In this document: in pieces, positions 9,114 through 18,114 of the stretch | Position numbering within the stretch: the first letter of the stretch is position 1 | Layout: each line of letters begins with the position of its first letter | From: Metallumcola ferriviriculae | GTDB lineage: Bacteria > Bacillota > JADQBR01 | Direction of reading: 5' to 3' | Assembly: GCF_035573695.1 (NCBI RefSeq) | Contig: NZ_CP121694.1 | Location: 2,022,501 to 2,086,500 of the forward strand | DNA: 64,000 nucleotides | Notes under the pieces: generated by a model | Told to the model about the DNA's origin: nothing | What the model saw: the letters and a program-made list of their open reading frames with translations, nothing else | Database searches by the model: none | Made by a program: the position numbers and the translations under genes

Positions 9114-10954
9114 TAGGTAAAGTGCTAGGCGGGCGTTATGAAATAATTGAAAAATTGGGCGGCGGCGGTATGTCCGTTGTTTATAAGGGCCGGGATACCT
9201 TATTAAACCGGGTGGTTACTATTAAGGTTCTACGCGAACAGTTTGCCAGTGACCAGGATTTCGTGCGCCGTTTTGAAAGGGAAGCCCAGGCGGTGGCAAG
9301 CCTGTCACACCCTAACATTGTCAGTATTTATGACGTGGGCCAGCAGGATGATGCCCACTATTTGGTGATTGAATATGTCAAAGGTGCTACTTTGAAAGAT
9401 TATATTCGGGAACATGCGCCTCTGGGCATTAATGATGTTGTAGGTATTGCTATTCAAATATGTGATGCCTTAGAACATGCCCATGAAAACGGTATTATTC
9501 ATAGGGATATAAAACCACAGAACATACTCTTGACCCCTTCCGGTCGGGTGAAGGTGACGGATTTCGGTATCGCAAGGGCTTCAACTGCAGCCACGGTTAC
9601 CTATACCGGCAGCATTGTTGGTTCCGTACATTACCTGTCACCGGAACAGGCCAAGGGCGAAACTGCTGACGAAAAGTCAGATATCTATGCTGCAGGGGTT
9701 GTACTTTATGAAATGACAACCGGCCAATTGCCGTACAGCGGGGAGACGCCGATTACTATTGCTTTGAAGCATATTCAAGATACACCGCCGCCACCCCATG
9801 AGGTACGAGGCGATCGAGGTGATACCATTCCACCGGCGTTGGAAGAAGTAATTCTCCGCGCCATGGAAAAAGATTATCAATTGCGATACGAGACAGCCGT
9901 GGAAATGCGTACGGATTTGGTTAAAATCAAAAATATGCTTCAATCGGACGATGACCCTACTGAAGTGTTTTCGCCTGTAAACGGCAGAAGCAAAAAAACT
10001 GGGCGGACACAAAAAAGGCGTTTGCGTCCTGTTGCCTATTTCACTTTATTATTACTGCTTATAGCAGCTGGCTACGCCGGATATTACACTTTGGAGTCCT
10101 ATTTTAATGTTGCGGAGATAGAGGTTCCCAATGTAGTGGGAGATGATCTTGCTGAGGCCCAAAAGACCCTGAACAATTCCGGCTTACATACCAGTGTGGC
10201 CACCCGCCGATATGATAAGGATGTGCCTGAGGGTGCCGTGATTGAACAAGACCCTAAAGCGGGTGAAAAGGTCAAACGAGGACGTACACTAGAATTGGAT
10301 GTCAGTTTGGGTGCCAAACTGACGGCAGTTCCTGACGTTAAGGGACAGGCAGAGCGGGAGGCAAGGATTTCTTTGGCCAACGCTGGGTTTAAAGTGGCAC
10401 CTGACCCTCAAAGAATTTATGATGACGAGGTGGAGGCAGATAAAGTCATAAGTCAGGATCCGCTGCCCAATACAAAACACCCTGAGGGTACAGAGGTCAT
10501 TTTGGTTATCAGCCGCGGTCCCCAACCTGAATATATCTCTATGCCCGATTTAGCTGGCTTAACATTGGAACAGGCCAGGGAGAAATTAAAGGACGTAAGG
10601 TTGGATTTGGGTCAATTCACCTTCCAAAACAGTAAAGACTATTTTTCCGGACAGATAATAAGTCAGGATGTCGCTTCCGGTGACCGAATCTTACAGGGCC
10701 ACACTGTTAATCTGGTTATTAGCAGCGGCCCAGGTCCCACGCCGCAGCAGGCGTTAGTTAGTGTATTGGTGCCCAACGATGATAAGCAACACCAGGTTCG
10801 AATTGTGGTAGTAGATGTCAAGGGTACCCACGAAGAATATAACAAACTGCATGAGAGTGGTGATTATGTACAAGAATGGGTGCCCTTCTATAAGAGAGGT
10901 AAAATTCAGGTATTCATGGATGATGAACTAGCGAAAGAACATAGTGTACCATAA
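9110..10954 (+). CDS. prkC: PASTA-domain serine/threonine kinase PrkC
   Basis: A transmembrane Hanks-type kinase that senses peptidoglycan fragments; in Bacillus it controls germination from dormancy and growth. The glycine loop is near residues 15-22, catalytic Lys 39, HRDIKPQN at 131-138 and DFG at 151-153. A juxtamembrane basic stretch precedes one membrane segment at about 308-326. Outside lie three PASTA repeats, about 336-402, 403-471 and 474-540. A further domain of about 70 residues (541-614), rich in Val, Lys and Glu, follows and is not PASTA. GTG start overlapping prpC. The rsgA GTPase follows, as in other Firmicutes. Confidence 0.95.
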   Translation: MIGKVLGGRYEIIEKLGGGGMSVVYKGRDTLLNRVVTIKVLREQFASDQDFVRRFEREAQAVASLSHPNIVSIYDVGQQDDAHYLVIEYVKGATLKDYIREHAPLGINDVVGIAIQICDALEHAHENGIIHRDIKPQNILLTPSGRVKVTDFGIARASTAATVTYTGSIVGSVHYLSPEQAKGETADEKSDIYAAGVVLYEMTTGQLPYSGETPITIALKHIQDTPPPPHEVRGDRGDTIPPALEEVILRAMEKDYQLRYETAVEMRTDLVKIKNMLQSDDDPTEVFSPVNGRSKKTGRTQKRRLRPVAYFTLLLLLIAAGYAGYYTLESYFNVAEIEVPNVVGDDLAEAQKTLNNSGLHTSVATRRYDKDVPEGAVIEQDPKAGEKVKRGRTLELDVSLGAKLTAVPDVKGQAEREARISLANAGFKVAPDPQRIYDDEVEADKVISQDPLPNTKHPEGTEVILVISRGPQPEYISMPDLAGLTLEQAREKLKDVRLDLGQFTFQNSKDYFSGQIISQDVASGDRILQGHTVNLVISSGPGPTPQQALVSVLVPNDDKQHQVRIVVVDVKGTHEEYNKLHESGDYVQEWVPFYKRGKIQVFMDDELAKEHSVP

Positions 10955-10971
10955 AGGAGAGGTTAGGTCGA

Positions 10972-11847
10972 TTGATAGATGGGATTATTCTTAAGGGTTT
11001 TAGTGGTTTTTATTATGTCAGGACCCAAGCTCATGGTGAGGTGGAGTGTTCCTTGCGCGGTAGATTCCGCCAAGAAAGACTAACATTCCTACCTGGTGAC
11101 TATGTCAAAATTTCGTTAACGAATGAGAGACAGGGTGTTATCGAAGAATTGCTGCCCAGAGAGACTGAATTGTTGCGTCCACCGGTAGCCAATGTGGACC
11201 AAGCGATTTTAGTGCTGGCATTAGCTGACCCACCACCGGATTTAGTGTTGTTGGACAGACTGTTAGTCTATTTGGAACAGACACCGGTAATGCCGGTGAT
11301 TTGTTTTAATAAGCGCGATATAGCCGGTGATTCTGAGGCGGAAGAGATTATTGGTATTTATAAAGACATCGGCTATGACCTGGTGTTGACCAGTGTTAAA
11401 ACCAAGACTGGGTTTGATGAACTAAAAAATTTCTTACAAAATCACATATCTGTCTTTGCCGGTCCCTCTGGTGTAGGAAAATCGAGCTTGCTGAATGTCC
11501 TGGAGCCAGGTTTTAAACTTGAGACAGGAAGCGTAAGCGATAAGGCGCGCCGGGGAAAGCATACGACGAGACATACTAAACTATTATCTCTTTATGGTGG
11601 TTATGTTGCCGATACTCCGGGGTTTAGTAGGATAGAACTGCCAAATGTTTCGAGAGAAGAACTGAGTTTCTTGTTTCCAGAAATGGATGGTTATCGGCAG
11701 GATTGTCGGTTTAACACCTGTTTACATTATAAAGAACCCCAATGTGCGGTGAAGCAGGCCTTGGAAAGAGGTGCAATCAGCCAAAGCCGATATAAGAATT
11801 ACCTGCGTTTTTTGGAAGAAATTACCGCCCGAGAGAGGAGTTACTAA
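10972..11847 (+). CDS. rsgA: Ribosome small-subunit GTPase RsgA
   Basis: RsgA (YloQ/CpgA) is a circularly permuted GTPase that checks late 30S assembly; in Bacillus it is a PrkC substrate, which fits its position after prkC. The permuted order is visible: G4 NKRD at 113-116 comes before the P-loop GPSGVGKSS at 164-172, then DTPG at 214-217. An N-terminal OB domain precedes the GTPase. The C-terminal zinc knuckle has Cys 245, Cys 250, His 252 and Cys 258. TTG start; AGGAGAGG lies upstream. The stop is one base before the rpe start. Confidence 0.95.
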   Translation: MIDGIILKGFSGFYYVRTQAHGEVECSLRGRFRQERLTFLPGDYVKISLTNERQGVIEELLPRETELLRPPVANVDQAILVLALADPPPDLVLLDRLLVYLEQTPVMPVICFNKRDIAGDSEAEEIIGIYKDIGYDLVLTSVKTKTGFDELKNFLQNHISVFAGPSGVGKSSLLNVLEPGFKLETGSVSDKARRGKHTTRHTKLLSLYGGYVADTPGFSRIELPNVSREELSFLFPEMDGYRQDCRFNTCLHYKEPQCAVKQALERGAISQSRYKNYLRFLEEITARERSY

Positions 11848-11848
11848 T

Positions 11849-12499
11849 GTGTCTATAATTGTGGCACCGTCACTGTTATCTGCTGACTTTGCAACTTTGA
11901 AGCAACAAGTGGCCGCTGTGGAAAAAGCCGGTGCAGATTATCTGCATTTAGATATCATGGATGGTCATTTTGTACCTAATATAACCTTTGGTGCGCAACT
12001 GGTGCGGGATCTACGCCCTCATTCCAAACTGATTTTCGATGTTCATTTAATGGTAGAACATCCGGATGAATACTTTGCAGACTTCTGTCGCGCTGGTGCC
12101 GATATAATAACTGTACATGTAGAGGCATGTAATCATCTACATCGTACTGTACAAAATATAAAGCAGCTAGGCATAAAAGCTGGTGTGGCTCTGAACCCTG
12201 CTACACCACTAAGCGGTATACATTATGTTTTGGATGAAGTAGATATGGTGCTGTTGATGACAGTCAACCCGGGCTTTGGTGGTCAGAAATTCATTGACGC
12301 CGTTATGCCAAAGGTGGAAAGATTAAAACAACTCACTGCGAATTTGGAAAGAAATGTGGATATACAAGTTGATGGGGGTATTAATGAAAATACTGCTCCT
12401 GGGGCGGTTGCTGCCGGGGCTAATATTCTTGTAGCAGGTTCTTTTGTATTTGGTGCAGAAGAGGTAAGCAAACCAATTGAAATTCTTCGGCAATTGTAA
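11849..12499 (+). CDS. rpe: Ribulose-phosphate 3-epimerase
   Basis: Rpe interconverts ribulose-5-phosphate and xylulose-5-phosphate in the pentose phosphate pathway. TIM-barrel motifs are intact: PSLLSADF, HLDIMDGHFVPN, HLMV, the MTVNPGFGGQKF metal/phosphate segment and VDGGIN. GTG at 11849 is chosen because AGGAG lies eight bases before it and gives the standard 216 residues. It ends the long priA-to-rpe operon; a bidirectional terminator follows within 25 bases. Confidence 0.95.
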   Translation: MSIIVAPSLLSADFATLKQQVAAVEKAGADYLHLDIMDGHFVPNITFGAQLVRDLRPHSKLIFDVHLMVEHPDEYFADFCRAGADIITVHVEACNHLHRTVQNIKQLGIKAGVALNPATPLSGIHYVLDEVDMVLLMTVNPGFGGQKFIDAVMPKVERLKQLTANLERNVDIQVDGGINENTAPGAVAAGANILVAGSFVFGAEEVSKPIEILRQL

Positions 12500-12522
12500 A
12501 AACACAGAAGTTATAAAAAAAT

Positions 12523-12551
12523 AAAAAGACTGGAATAAATCCAGTCTTTTT
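12523..12551. terminator. Bidirectional terminator between rpe and rpmB
   Basis: A 12-bp stem AAAAAGACTGGA / TCCAGTCTTTTT with a five-base loop has A-runs on one side and T-runs on the other, so it can stop transcription from rpe on the plus strand and from rpmB on the minus strand. Confidence 0.85.
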
Positions 12552-12738
12552 AGATAGCACGTTCAACTTTTCCCGACCGCAGACAACGAGTACAAACATG
12601 AACTTTCTTTGGAGAACCATCAACCATTGCTTTAACTCTTTGCAGGTTCGGAGACCAAGTACGCTTTGTCTTAATATTGGAATGACTAACCTTATTACCA
12701 GTGGCAATTCCTTTACCACATACTTCGCATTTCGCCAT
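12550..12738 (-). CDS. rpmB: 50S ribosomal protein L28
   Basis: L28 of the large subunit, 62 residues, in the zinc-binding form: CEVC near the start and CTRC near the end. The family motif around HSNIKTKR and WSPNLQ is clear. ATG at 12738 is preferred to the GTG four codons upstream, which overlaps the AAGGAGGTG ribosome site. It is convergent with the preceding operon and has its own promoter. In Bacillus rpmB also lies beside the asp23/yloU and fakA/yloV genes, as here. Confidence 0.96.
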   Translation of the reverse strand: MAKCEVCGKGIATGNKVSHSNIKTKRTWSPNLQRVKAMVDGSPKKVHVCTRCLRSGKVERAI

Positions 12739-12783
12739 TGTTTCCTGCACCTCCTTAGTACGTCTCTTAACACATCTTCAATA

Positions 12784-12812
12784 ATTCTATCAAAAATATA
12801 ATATTTTGGCAA
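12784..12812 (-). promoter_or_regulatory. Sigma-A type promoter for rpmB
   Basis: On the minus strand TTGCCA (12812-12807) and TAGAAT (12789-12784) are separated by 17 bases, about 46 bases before the rpmB start. Confidence 0.65.
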
Positions 12813-12868
12813 GCTGAAAAACGCTTTATTAATAAAAGAAAAAAAGTGAGTTATGGGGAGGGATTACT

Positions 12869-13087
12869 GTGAGCGAGAAGAAAGGCGAAACTATTACTGG
12901 GAGTTGGCCAATATTTCGGGTGCTGCAAATTTATCCTGAGGCGAGAGAGGTATTCCAAAACCATGGAATGCCCTGCAGTGACTGTATGGCGTCGGTTAAC
13001 GAATCGATAGCTCAGGGCGCTCGTATGCATGGATTGGATTTAACAAAGTTGTTGGTGGATCTTAATAACCTTTGGGAAGGTGAATAA
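12869..13087 (+). CDS. DUF1858 domain protein (72 aa)
   Basis: A small cytosolic protein made of a single DUF1858 domain. Its C-SDC pair (MPCSDCMA) near residues 35-40 lies in the loop after a helix of the type VLQIYPEAREVFQNHGM. Such domains often occur near hybrid-cluster or electron-transfer proteins and may bind a metal or thiol, but no activity is established. GTG start preceded by GGGGAGGG. It lies between divergent rpmB and the asp23-fakA pair. Confidence 0.8.
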   Translation: MSEKKGETITGSWPIFRVLQIYPEAREVFQNHGMPCSDCMASVNESIAQGARMHGLDLTKLLVDLNNLWEGE

Positions 13088-13160
13088 GTAAGGAAGGTAA
13101 TTTCGGACTAATGTATAATGTAATTGCTTGGTCATTTGTTTTAGATGGGAGGATATGGTC

Positions 13161-13523
13161 ATGGGAAATAGTCAGCAAGTACAAAATAATCTAGGGAAGA
13201 TTAATATCAGTAATGAGGTAATAGCTTCTGTAGCCGGTTTAGCGGCTATGGAATGCTACGGTTTGGTGGGAATGGCATCCCGAAAGATAAAAGATGGGAT
13301 TGTGGAACTACTGCGCGGCGAGGCACTGAATAAAGGTGTTGAAGTTATTAACTATGAAGATGGCGTAGATATAGATTTGTATATTGTAGTAAGTTATGGT
13401 ACTAAAATTTCTGAGGTGGCACACAACATTATGGATAAGGTCCGTTATACGGTGGAAAAAAGTCTTGGCATCCCTGTAAAGCAGGTGAATATTAAGGTAC
13501 AAGGGGTTAGAGTAAAAGAATAA
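13161..13523 (+). CDS. Asp23/Gls24 family envelope stress protein (YloU-like)
   Basis: A 120-residue Asp23/Gls24 family protein like Bacillus YloU. The segment GKINISNEVIASVAGLAA and the later DGVDIDLYIVVSYG with KQVNIKVQGV are typical. The function is poorly defined; homologues are tied to cell envelope stress and to the FakA-like gene that almost always follows, as here. ATG at 13161 has GGGAGG eight bases upstream; upstream in-frame starts are too close to it. Confidence 0.9.
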   Translation: MGNSQQVQNNLGKINISNEVIASVAGLAAMECYGLVGMASRKIKDGIVELLRGEALNKGVEVINYEDGVDIDLYIVVSYGTKISEVAHNIMDKVRYTVEKSLGIPVKQVNIKVQGVRVKE

Positions 13524-13543
13524 CGGACGAGGGGTTGACGACA

Positions 13544-15136
13544 TTGAATGCTGAACAATTGACAAAGTTTTTTTTCGGTGGAAACCAGTATTTGCAAAAG
13601 AATAAAATGGCTGTAGACGCGCTCAATGTTTTTCCGGTTCCTGACGGCGATACTGGGACAAATATGTCACTGACCATGCAGGCGGCGGTCAAAGAAATCA
13701 CGCCCGATGAACAAGACATTGGACAGGTGGCTCAGGCAGTGGCCAGAGGGTCATTAATGGGAGCGCGGGGAAATTCGGGAGTGATCCTGTCTCAGCTTTT
13801 TCGCGGCTTGGCCCAAGGAACATCAGGGGCAGAGATAAACGCGAAGCAGTTGGCTACGGCGTTACAAAAAGCGGTAGATATGGCATACAAAGCAGTGATG
13901 AGACCCGTCGAGGGTACTATATTAACGGTTGCCAAGGCATGCGCAGCAGGTGCAGCAGAGGCGGCAAAAGCAGGTGCGAACAGCTTGGAGGTAATGGAAG
14001 CTGCTTTGAATTACGGTGAAAAGGCCCTAGCCAAAACCCCGGAACAACTTCCCGTGCTAAAGGAAGCTGGGGTAGTAGACGCCGGCGGTAAGGGGCTGCT
14101 AGTTATTTTTAACGGTGGCATTAGGGCGATAAAGGGTGAAGACTTGGATGAAGAGTATCTGCCGCAGCCAGAAGTGCCCCAGGACTTCTCCGACAGGGAA
14201 GACGAACCGCTGAACCTGACATACCAGTATTGCACAGAATTCATTCTTAAAGGAAATGCCTTAGATGGAGGGCAACTGCGGCTCGTCCTTGAACCTTTGG
14301 GGGATAGTCTGTTGGTGGTGGGAACAGAAACATTACTTAAAGTACATATACATACTAATAACCCGGGCAAAGTCTTAGAATTTGTCGTGGACCAAGGAAC
14401 AATCCATGATTTTAAAATGGATAATATGGAAGATCAACATCGCAGCAAGCTGCTAACTGAAGTTACGCCTCAGGAAAAAAAACCCTTAAGTGTGGTGGCG
14501 GTTGCTGTAGGTGAAGGTCTTACCGAACTTTTAGAAAACTTAGGCGTGGATAAAATTATTTCCGGCGGACAAAGCATGAATCCCAGTACCGAGGACTTAG
14601 TTGCTGCCGTTAACGAAGCTTCGGGAGACAAGGTATTGATATTGCCTAACAACAGCAATATTATCCTGGCCGCTCAGCAGGCGGCTCAATTAGCGGAAAA
14701 GGATGTAGTAGTTGTACCCAGTAAAACTTTTCCCCAGGGAATAACGGCGATGCTGAGTTTTGATGGCGAGAAAAGCATTGATAACAATCGAAGGATGATG
14801 ACTGAGGCGATGGGGTTGGTTACTTCTGGTGAAATTACTTATGCGGTGCGGGATTCCAGTGTAAACGGCAGTAAAATTAAAGCAGGTGACATTCTTGGTA
14901 TCAAGGAAGGCAAAATAGAAATAGTAAGTGATGAAGTTGCCGAAGTTTTGGTGGGACTTCTCATAAAGATGGTGGATGAGGATGCAGAATTATTAACCTT
15001 ATATTACGGACAGCACGTCAAGCAGGAAGATGCTGAAGAATTAGCTCAGATAGTAACCGATAGATTTCCTGACTTGGAAATAGAAATTCATTTCGGCGGA
15101 CAGCCGCTCTATTATTACATTATTTCTGTAGAATAA
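13544..15136 (+). CDS. FakA/YloV-like DhaL-domain kinase
   Basis: The N-terminal DhaL domain contains NVFPVPDGDTGTNM, whose aspartates bind Mg-ADP, then RGSLMGARGNSGVI. The middle and C-terminal regions match the YloV/FakA family; FakA phosphorylates fatty acids held by a FakB (DegV-type) partner so that they can enter phospholipid synthesis. About 530 residues is near the family length. TTG 13544 is preferred over TTG 13535 because GACGAGGGG then has normal spacing. No fakB lies nearby. Assigning fatty acid kinase is inference from the family; the paired Asp23 protein and recG downstream match Bacillus order. Confidence 0.88.
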   Translation: MNAEQLTKFFFGGNQYLQKNKMAVDALNVFPVPDGDTGTNMSLTMQAAVKEITPDEQDIGQVAQAVARGSLMGARGNSGVILSQLFRGLAQGTSGAEINAKQLATALQKAVDMAYKAVMRPVEGTILTVAKACAAGAAEAAKAGANSLEVMEAALNYGEKALAKTPEQLPVLKEAGVVDAGGKGLLVIFNGGIRAIKGEDLDEEYLPQPEVPQDFSDREDEPLNLTYQYCTEFILKGNALDGGQLRLVLEPLGDSLLVVGTETLLKVHIHTNNPGKVLEFVVDQGTIHDFKMDNMEDQHRSKLLTEVTPQEKKPLSVVAVAVGEGLTELLENLGVDKIISGGQSMNPSTEDLVAAVNEASGDKVLILPNNSNIILAAQQAAQLAEKDVVVVPSKTFPQGITAMLSFDGEKSIDNNRRMMTEAMGLVTSGEITYAVRDSSVNGSKIKAGDILGIKEGKIEIVSDEVAEVLVGLLIKMVDEDAELLTLYYGQHVKQEDAEELAQIVTDRFPDLEIEIHFGGQPLYYYIISVE

Positions 15137-15151
15137 CCGGGGTGATTTGAA

Positions 15152-17506
15152 TTGTTGGACACTGTTCTCAAGGAAATGAAACAGGCGCTAATCAGAGAAA
15201 AAAAAGGTGCTTACAGCGACGCCGGTGTTTTTGGTGGATTTGCCATGTTTTTAAAGGAACAGTGCATTTTGCTGCGCAACGAGGCAAATTGGTCGGAAAC
15301 GGAAAAAGCAATTCTTGATGAATTAGTAAATTTGTCAGATGTCTATTATCGGAGTGATCATCAAACCCGTGCGGAGGTATTGGCACGGGTTTCTACTCTA
15401 TTAAATAAAATAACTTTACCCCCTGAAACCGTTGAAAGACCCGTTATAGGTCATTGGGGGCAGGGGAATTTTATATGGCAGGAAGTGGCTGTAATAAAAG
15501 GCGTCGGTACCAAACGCCGACAACAACTTCAGCGCTTGGGCATTAAAAAAGTATTTGATTTAATTTATCACGTGCCGCGGCGCTATTTAGACAGATCAAC
15601 CATGAAAAGATTCCGACAATTGAATGTTGGCGTTGAAGAAACTCTTAGGGTAAAAGTGCGCTCTGTAGAATTGCTGCAGCCGCGTAAGAGGCTTAATATA
15701 CTTAAAGCGCTGGTCTATGACGGGGAAAACTATGGTGTCGCCGTTTGGTTTAACCAGAGCTATTTACGGGCCAAACTTCGACCGGGTCTCGAACTAATTA
15801 TTACTGGTAAAGTACAGCTAAGCAGTGGGCGGTGGGAAGTTATCGTAACTGACTATGAAATACTAAATGCAGCTGAGGATGAACCGGTTCATACAGCCAG
15901 GATTGTGCCAGTTTATGGGGTTACTGAGGGGATTAGCCAGCGCATTATGCGTCAACTGATTTTTCAAACGTTGAATTTGATTCCCTACTACAAGGATTTT
16001 CTTCCCGAAGAGCTGCGCACTAAATATAATTTAATTGATTGGCGCCAGGCCCTATGGCAGATACATTTTCCTGATGATTGGTCATCTTTGAAACGAGCGA
16101 GGCAGCGATTAGTTTATGAGGAACTATTTTTAATGCAAATGGCTGTATCACAGCGCTATATACGCAGTGAGCGCCGCAGTGGAATTGCCCATACTAATGA
16201 AGGACAATTATGGCATGACTTTGTTCAATCTTTACCATTCACCTTCACTCGTGCTCAACGTAGAGTACTTAATGAAATTCGTAAGGACATGGGTCAGGCA
16301 CAGCCTATGACACGTTTACTGCAGGGTGATGTGGGGTCAGGCAAAACAATTGTTGCGACAGCTGCAGCAGTTAAGGCGGTGGCCAATGATTATCAGGTTG
16401 CGGTGATGGCACCTACCGAGATTTTAGCCAGACAACACTGTGAATCTCTTAACGCCTTATTTGAAGATTTGAATATTAGGGTAAGCTTGGTTAGCGGTAG
16501 TTTGTCTGCTAAAGAGAAGGCTAAAATTTATCGGGATATCCAGCGGGGTGAGATAGATGTTGTTGTAGGAACACATGCACTTATTCAAGAAACCGTTCAG
16601 TTTCATCGCCTTGGGCTGGCAGTAGTTGATGAGCAGCATCGTTTCGGGGTGATGCAGCGGGATGAATTGCTTAATAAAGGGGATAATGCCGACCTTTTGG
16701 TTATGACAGCGACGCCTATTCCTCGAACATTGTCATTGACCCTTTATGGAGACTTGCAGGTGTCCGTAATTGACGAGTTGCCACCGGGCCGGCAGAAAGT
16801 AATTACCCGGTGGGTAGGTGAAGAAAGGCGGGAAAAAGTACTGAGCTTTATTGGTCAAGAAATGAACGCGGATAGACAGGTTTATGTTGTCTGTCCTTTG
16901 GTAAGCGAATCAGAGAAACTGGATTTAGCGGCTGCAGAAGAAACCGCGCATTTGTTAATGGACCGCTTTAAAGATTTTAACGTTGGTTTAGTACACGGTA
17001 AAATGAAATCTACGGAAAAAGAGATGTATATGCAGGGGTTCTACCGGGGAGAAATTAACCTGTTGGTTTCAACAACGGTAATTGAAGTAGGGGTGGATGT
17101 GCCTAACGCGACTGTAATGATGGTGGAAGGAGCAGAACGATTTGGTTTAGCCCAACTCCACCAACTACGTGGTCGTATAGGGCGCGGAGAACATCGTTCA
17201 TACTGTATCCTGATGGGTGATCCCAAAACCGAAGTAGCACGAGAACGTTTGCAAGTTATGGAAAAGAGTGATGATGGTTTTGTAATTGCGGAAGAGGATT
17301 TACGACTTCGCGGACCCGGCGAAATATTCGGTACCCGCCAACACGGTTTGCCGGAGTTTAAGGTGGCGGACTTAATACGCGATGCAGAAGTAGTTCAACA
17401 AACATTCGACGATGCTCGGAAGCTTGTGCAAAACAAATCTAACTACCAACTGGGGATTTTTTCAGAGCTGATAGCATTGCGTTTCGGGAATGCAAAAATT
17501 TCGTAA
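15152..17506 (+). CDS. recG: ATP-dependent DNA helicase RecG
   Basis: RecG reverses stalled forks and branch-migrates Holliday junctions. The wedge/OB region begins near GVGTKRRQQLQRLGIKK; helicase motifs include GDVGSGKT at about 392-399, DEQHRFG near 493, TATPIPRT, and the C-terminal QLRGRIGRG. Length 784 is about 100 residues longer than the enterobacterial enzyme; the excess is an N-terminal helical extension (residues 1 to about 110), as in some thermophile and Clostridial RecG proteins. Start TTG 15152 or the TTG just after; GGGGTGA is upstream. A terminator follows. Confidence 0.96.
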   Translation: MLDTVLKEMKQALIREKKGAYSDAGVFGGFAMFLKEQCILLRNEANWSETEKAILDELVNLSDVYYRSDHQTRAEVLARVSTLLNKITLPPETVERPVIGHWGQGNFIWQEVAVIKGVGTKRRQQLQRLGIKKVFDLIYHVPRRYLDRSTMKRFRQLNVGVEETLRVKVRSVELLQPRKRLNILKALVYDGENYGVAVWFNQSYLRAKLRPGLELIITGKVQLSSGRWEVIVTDYEILNAAEDEPVHTARIVPVYGVTEGISQRIMRQLIFQTLNLIPYYKDFLPEELRTKYNLIDWRQALWQIHFPDDWSSLKRARQRLVYEELFLMQMAVSQRYIRSERRSGIAHTNEGQLWHDFVQSLPFTFTRAQRRVLNEIRKDMGQAQPMTRLLQGDVGSGKTIVATAAAVKAVANDYQVAVMAPTEILARQHCESLNALFEDLNIRVSLVSGSLSAKEKAKIYRDIQRGEIDVVVGTHALIQETVQFHRLGLAVVDEQHRFGVMQRDELLNKGDNADLLVMTATPIPRTLSLTLYGDLQVSVIDELPPGRQKVITRWVGEERREKVLSFIGQEMNADRQVYVVCPLVSESEKLDLAAAEETAHLLMDRFKDFNVGLVHGKMKSTEKEMYMQGFYRGEINLLVSTTVIEVGVDVPNATVMMVEGAERFGLAQLHQLRGRIGRGEHRSYCILMGDPKTEVARERLQVMEKSDDGFVIAEEDLRLRGPGEIFGTRQHGLPEFKVADLIRDAEVVQQTFDDARKLVQNKSNYQLGIFSELIALRFGNAKIS

Positions 17507-17511
17507 CATCA

Positions 17512-17555
17512 ATAACATTACAAAAAAAGGCTTAACCAATTTGGTTAGGCCTTTT
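17512..17555 (+). terminator. Terminator after recG
   Basis: AAAAAGGCTTAACCA pairs with TGGTTAGGCCTTTTT around a short AT loop (one G-U pair). Outer arms TAACATT and AATGTTA extend the stem. The T-run on the 3' arm makes it a good intrinsic terminator. Confidence 0.85.
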
Positions 17556-17579
17556 TCAATGTTACGTGATAATGTTTCC

Positions 17580-17609
17580 AGCATAGATTATTTTTATACG
17601 AGCACAATA
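17580..17609 (+). promoter_or_regulatory. Candidate forespore (sigma-G/F) promoter for the 40-aa SASP-like gene
   Basis: AGCATA (17580-17585), 17 bases, then CACAATA (17603-17609) resembles the sigma-G pattern TGMATA / CATACTA. The match is partial; the support is the position before a spore-type gene. Confidence 0.35.
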
Positions 17610-17631
17610 ATAAATGAGGTGACGATTTAAG

Positions 17632-17754
17632 ATGAATAAGAAAGAGGAGAAAAGTATTGATGGCCAATTAGAAAAGTTTAAGCACGAAGTCGCTCAGGAA
17701 ATGGGCATTCAACAACGCAACAACAAAAGGAAACCTAGTACCAATAAAAGATAG
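17632..17754 (+). CDS. Truncated SASP-like small protein (40 aa)
   Basis: A short basic protein whose residues 12-26 (QLEKFKHEVAQEMGI) match the N-terminal conserved block of alpha/beta small acid-soluble spore proteins, including an EVAQE sequence like the GPR cleavage site. The C-terminal DNA-binding block (GGHMVKKM in the two neighbours) is absent; instead the tail is Lys/Arg/Asn-rich. The ATG is preceded by GAGGTGA about 10 bases upstream. It lies directly before two full-length SASP genes. It may be a minor spore protein, a degenerate copy or a regulator; I infer a spore role from sequence and position. Confidence 0.65.
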   Translation: MNKKEEKSIDGQLEKFKHEVAQEMGIQQRNNKRKPSTNKR

Positions 17755-17792
17755 TCCTGTCAGTTCATACAAATACTTCTAGCAACAACAAA

Positions 17793-17821
17793 GTATAAAA
17801 ACATGTCTGCGAGCAATACTA
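17793..17821 (+). promoter_or_regulatory. Candidate sigma-G promoter for the first SASP gene
   Basis: AGTATA ends at 17797 and AATACTA lies at 17815-17821 with 17 bases between, close to the sigma-G consensus TGMATA / CATACTA. A very similar pair lies before gpr. It is about 31 bases ahead of the SASP start. Confidence 0.5.
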
Positions 17822-17852
17822 AGATTACAAAGCCGCAAAGGAGGTGAGCACA

Positions 17853-18071
17853 ATGGCAGCAGGACAAAAAACTAATCAATTAGTAGTTCCTCAAGCACAA
17901 AAAGCAATGGATCAATTTAAGTATGAGACTGCAGCTGAAGTTGGATTGAATTGGACAGGCGGATATGGTGGCGACATCCCCTCCAGACAATGGGGTGCAG
18001 TCGGTGGTCATATGGTTAAAAAGATGATTCAAGCATACGAACAAAATCTAGCTGGTACAACCCAGCAATAA
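17853..18071 (+). CDS. Alpha/beta-type small acid-soluble spore protein
   Basis: A 72-residue SASP that coats and protects spore DNA and is degraded by GPR on germination. The first block (QAMDQFKYETAAEVGL) contains the region cleaved by GPR; the second (GAVGGHMVKKMIQAYEQ) is the conserved C-terminal DNA-binding helix. It begins MAAGQKTNQL like its neighbour. ATG 17853 has an ideal AAGGAGGTG. Expected expression is late, in the forespore. The adjacent convergent gpr strengthens the assignment. Confidence 0.93.
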   Translation: MAAGQKTNQLVVPQAQKAMDQFKYETAAEVGLNWTGGYGGDIPSRQWGAVGGHMVKKMIQAYEQNLAGTTQQ

Positions 18072-18114
18072 CCCTTAAATAAAATTAAATTTTTTCAAGG
18101 AGGTGAATTAGCAA

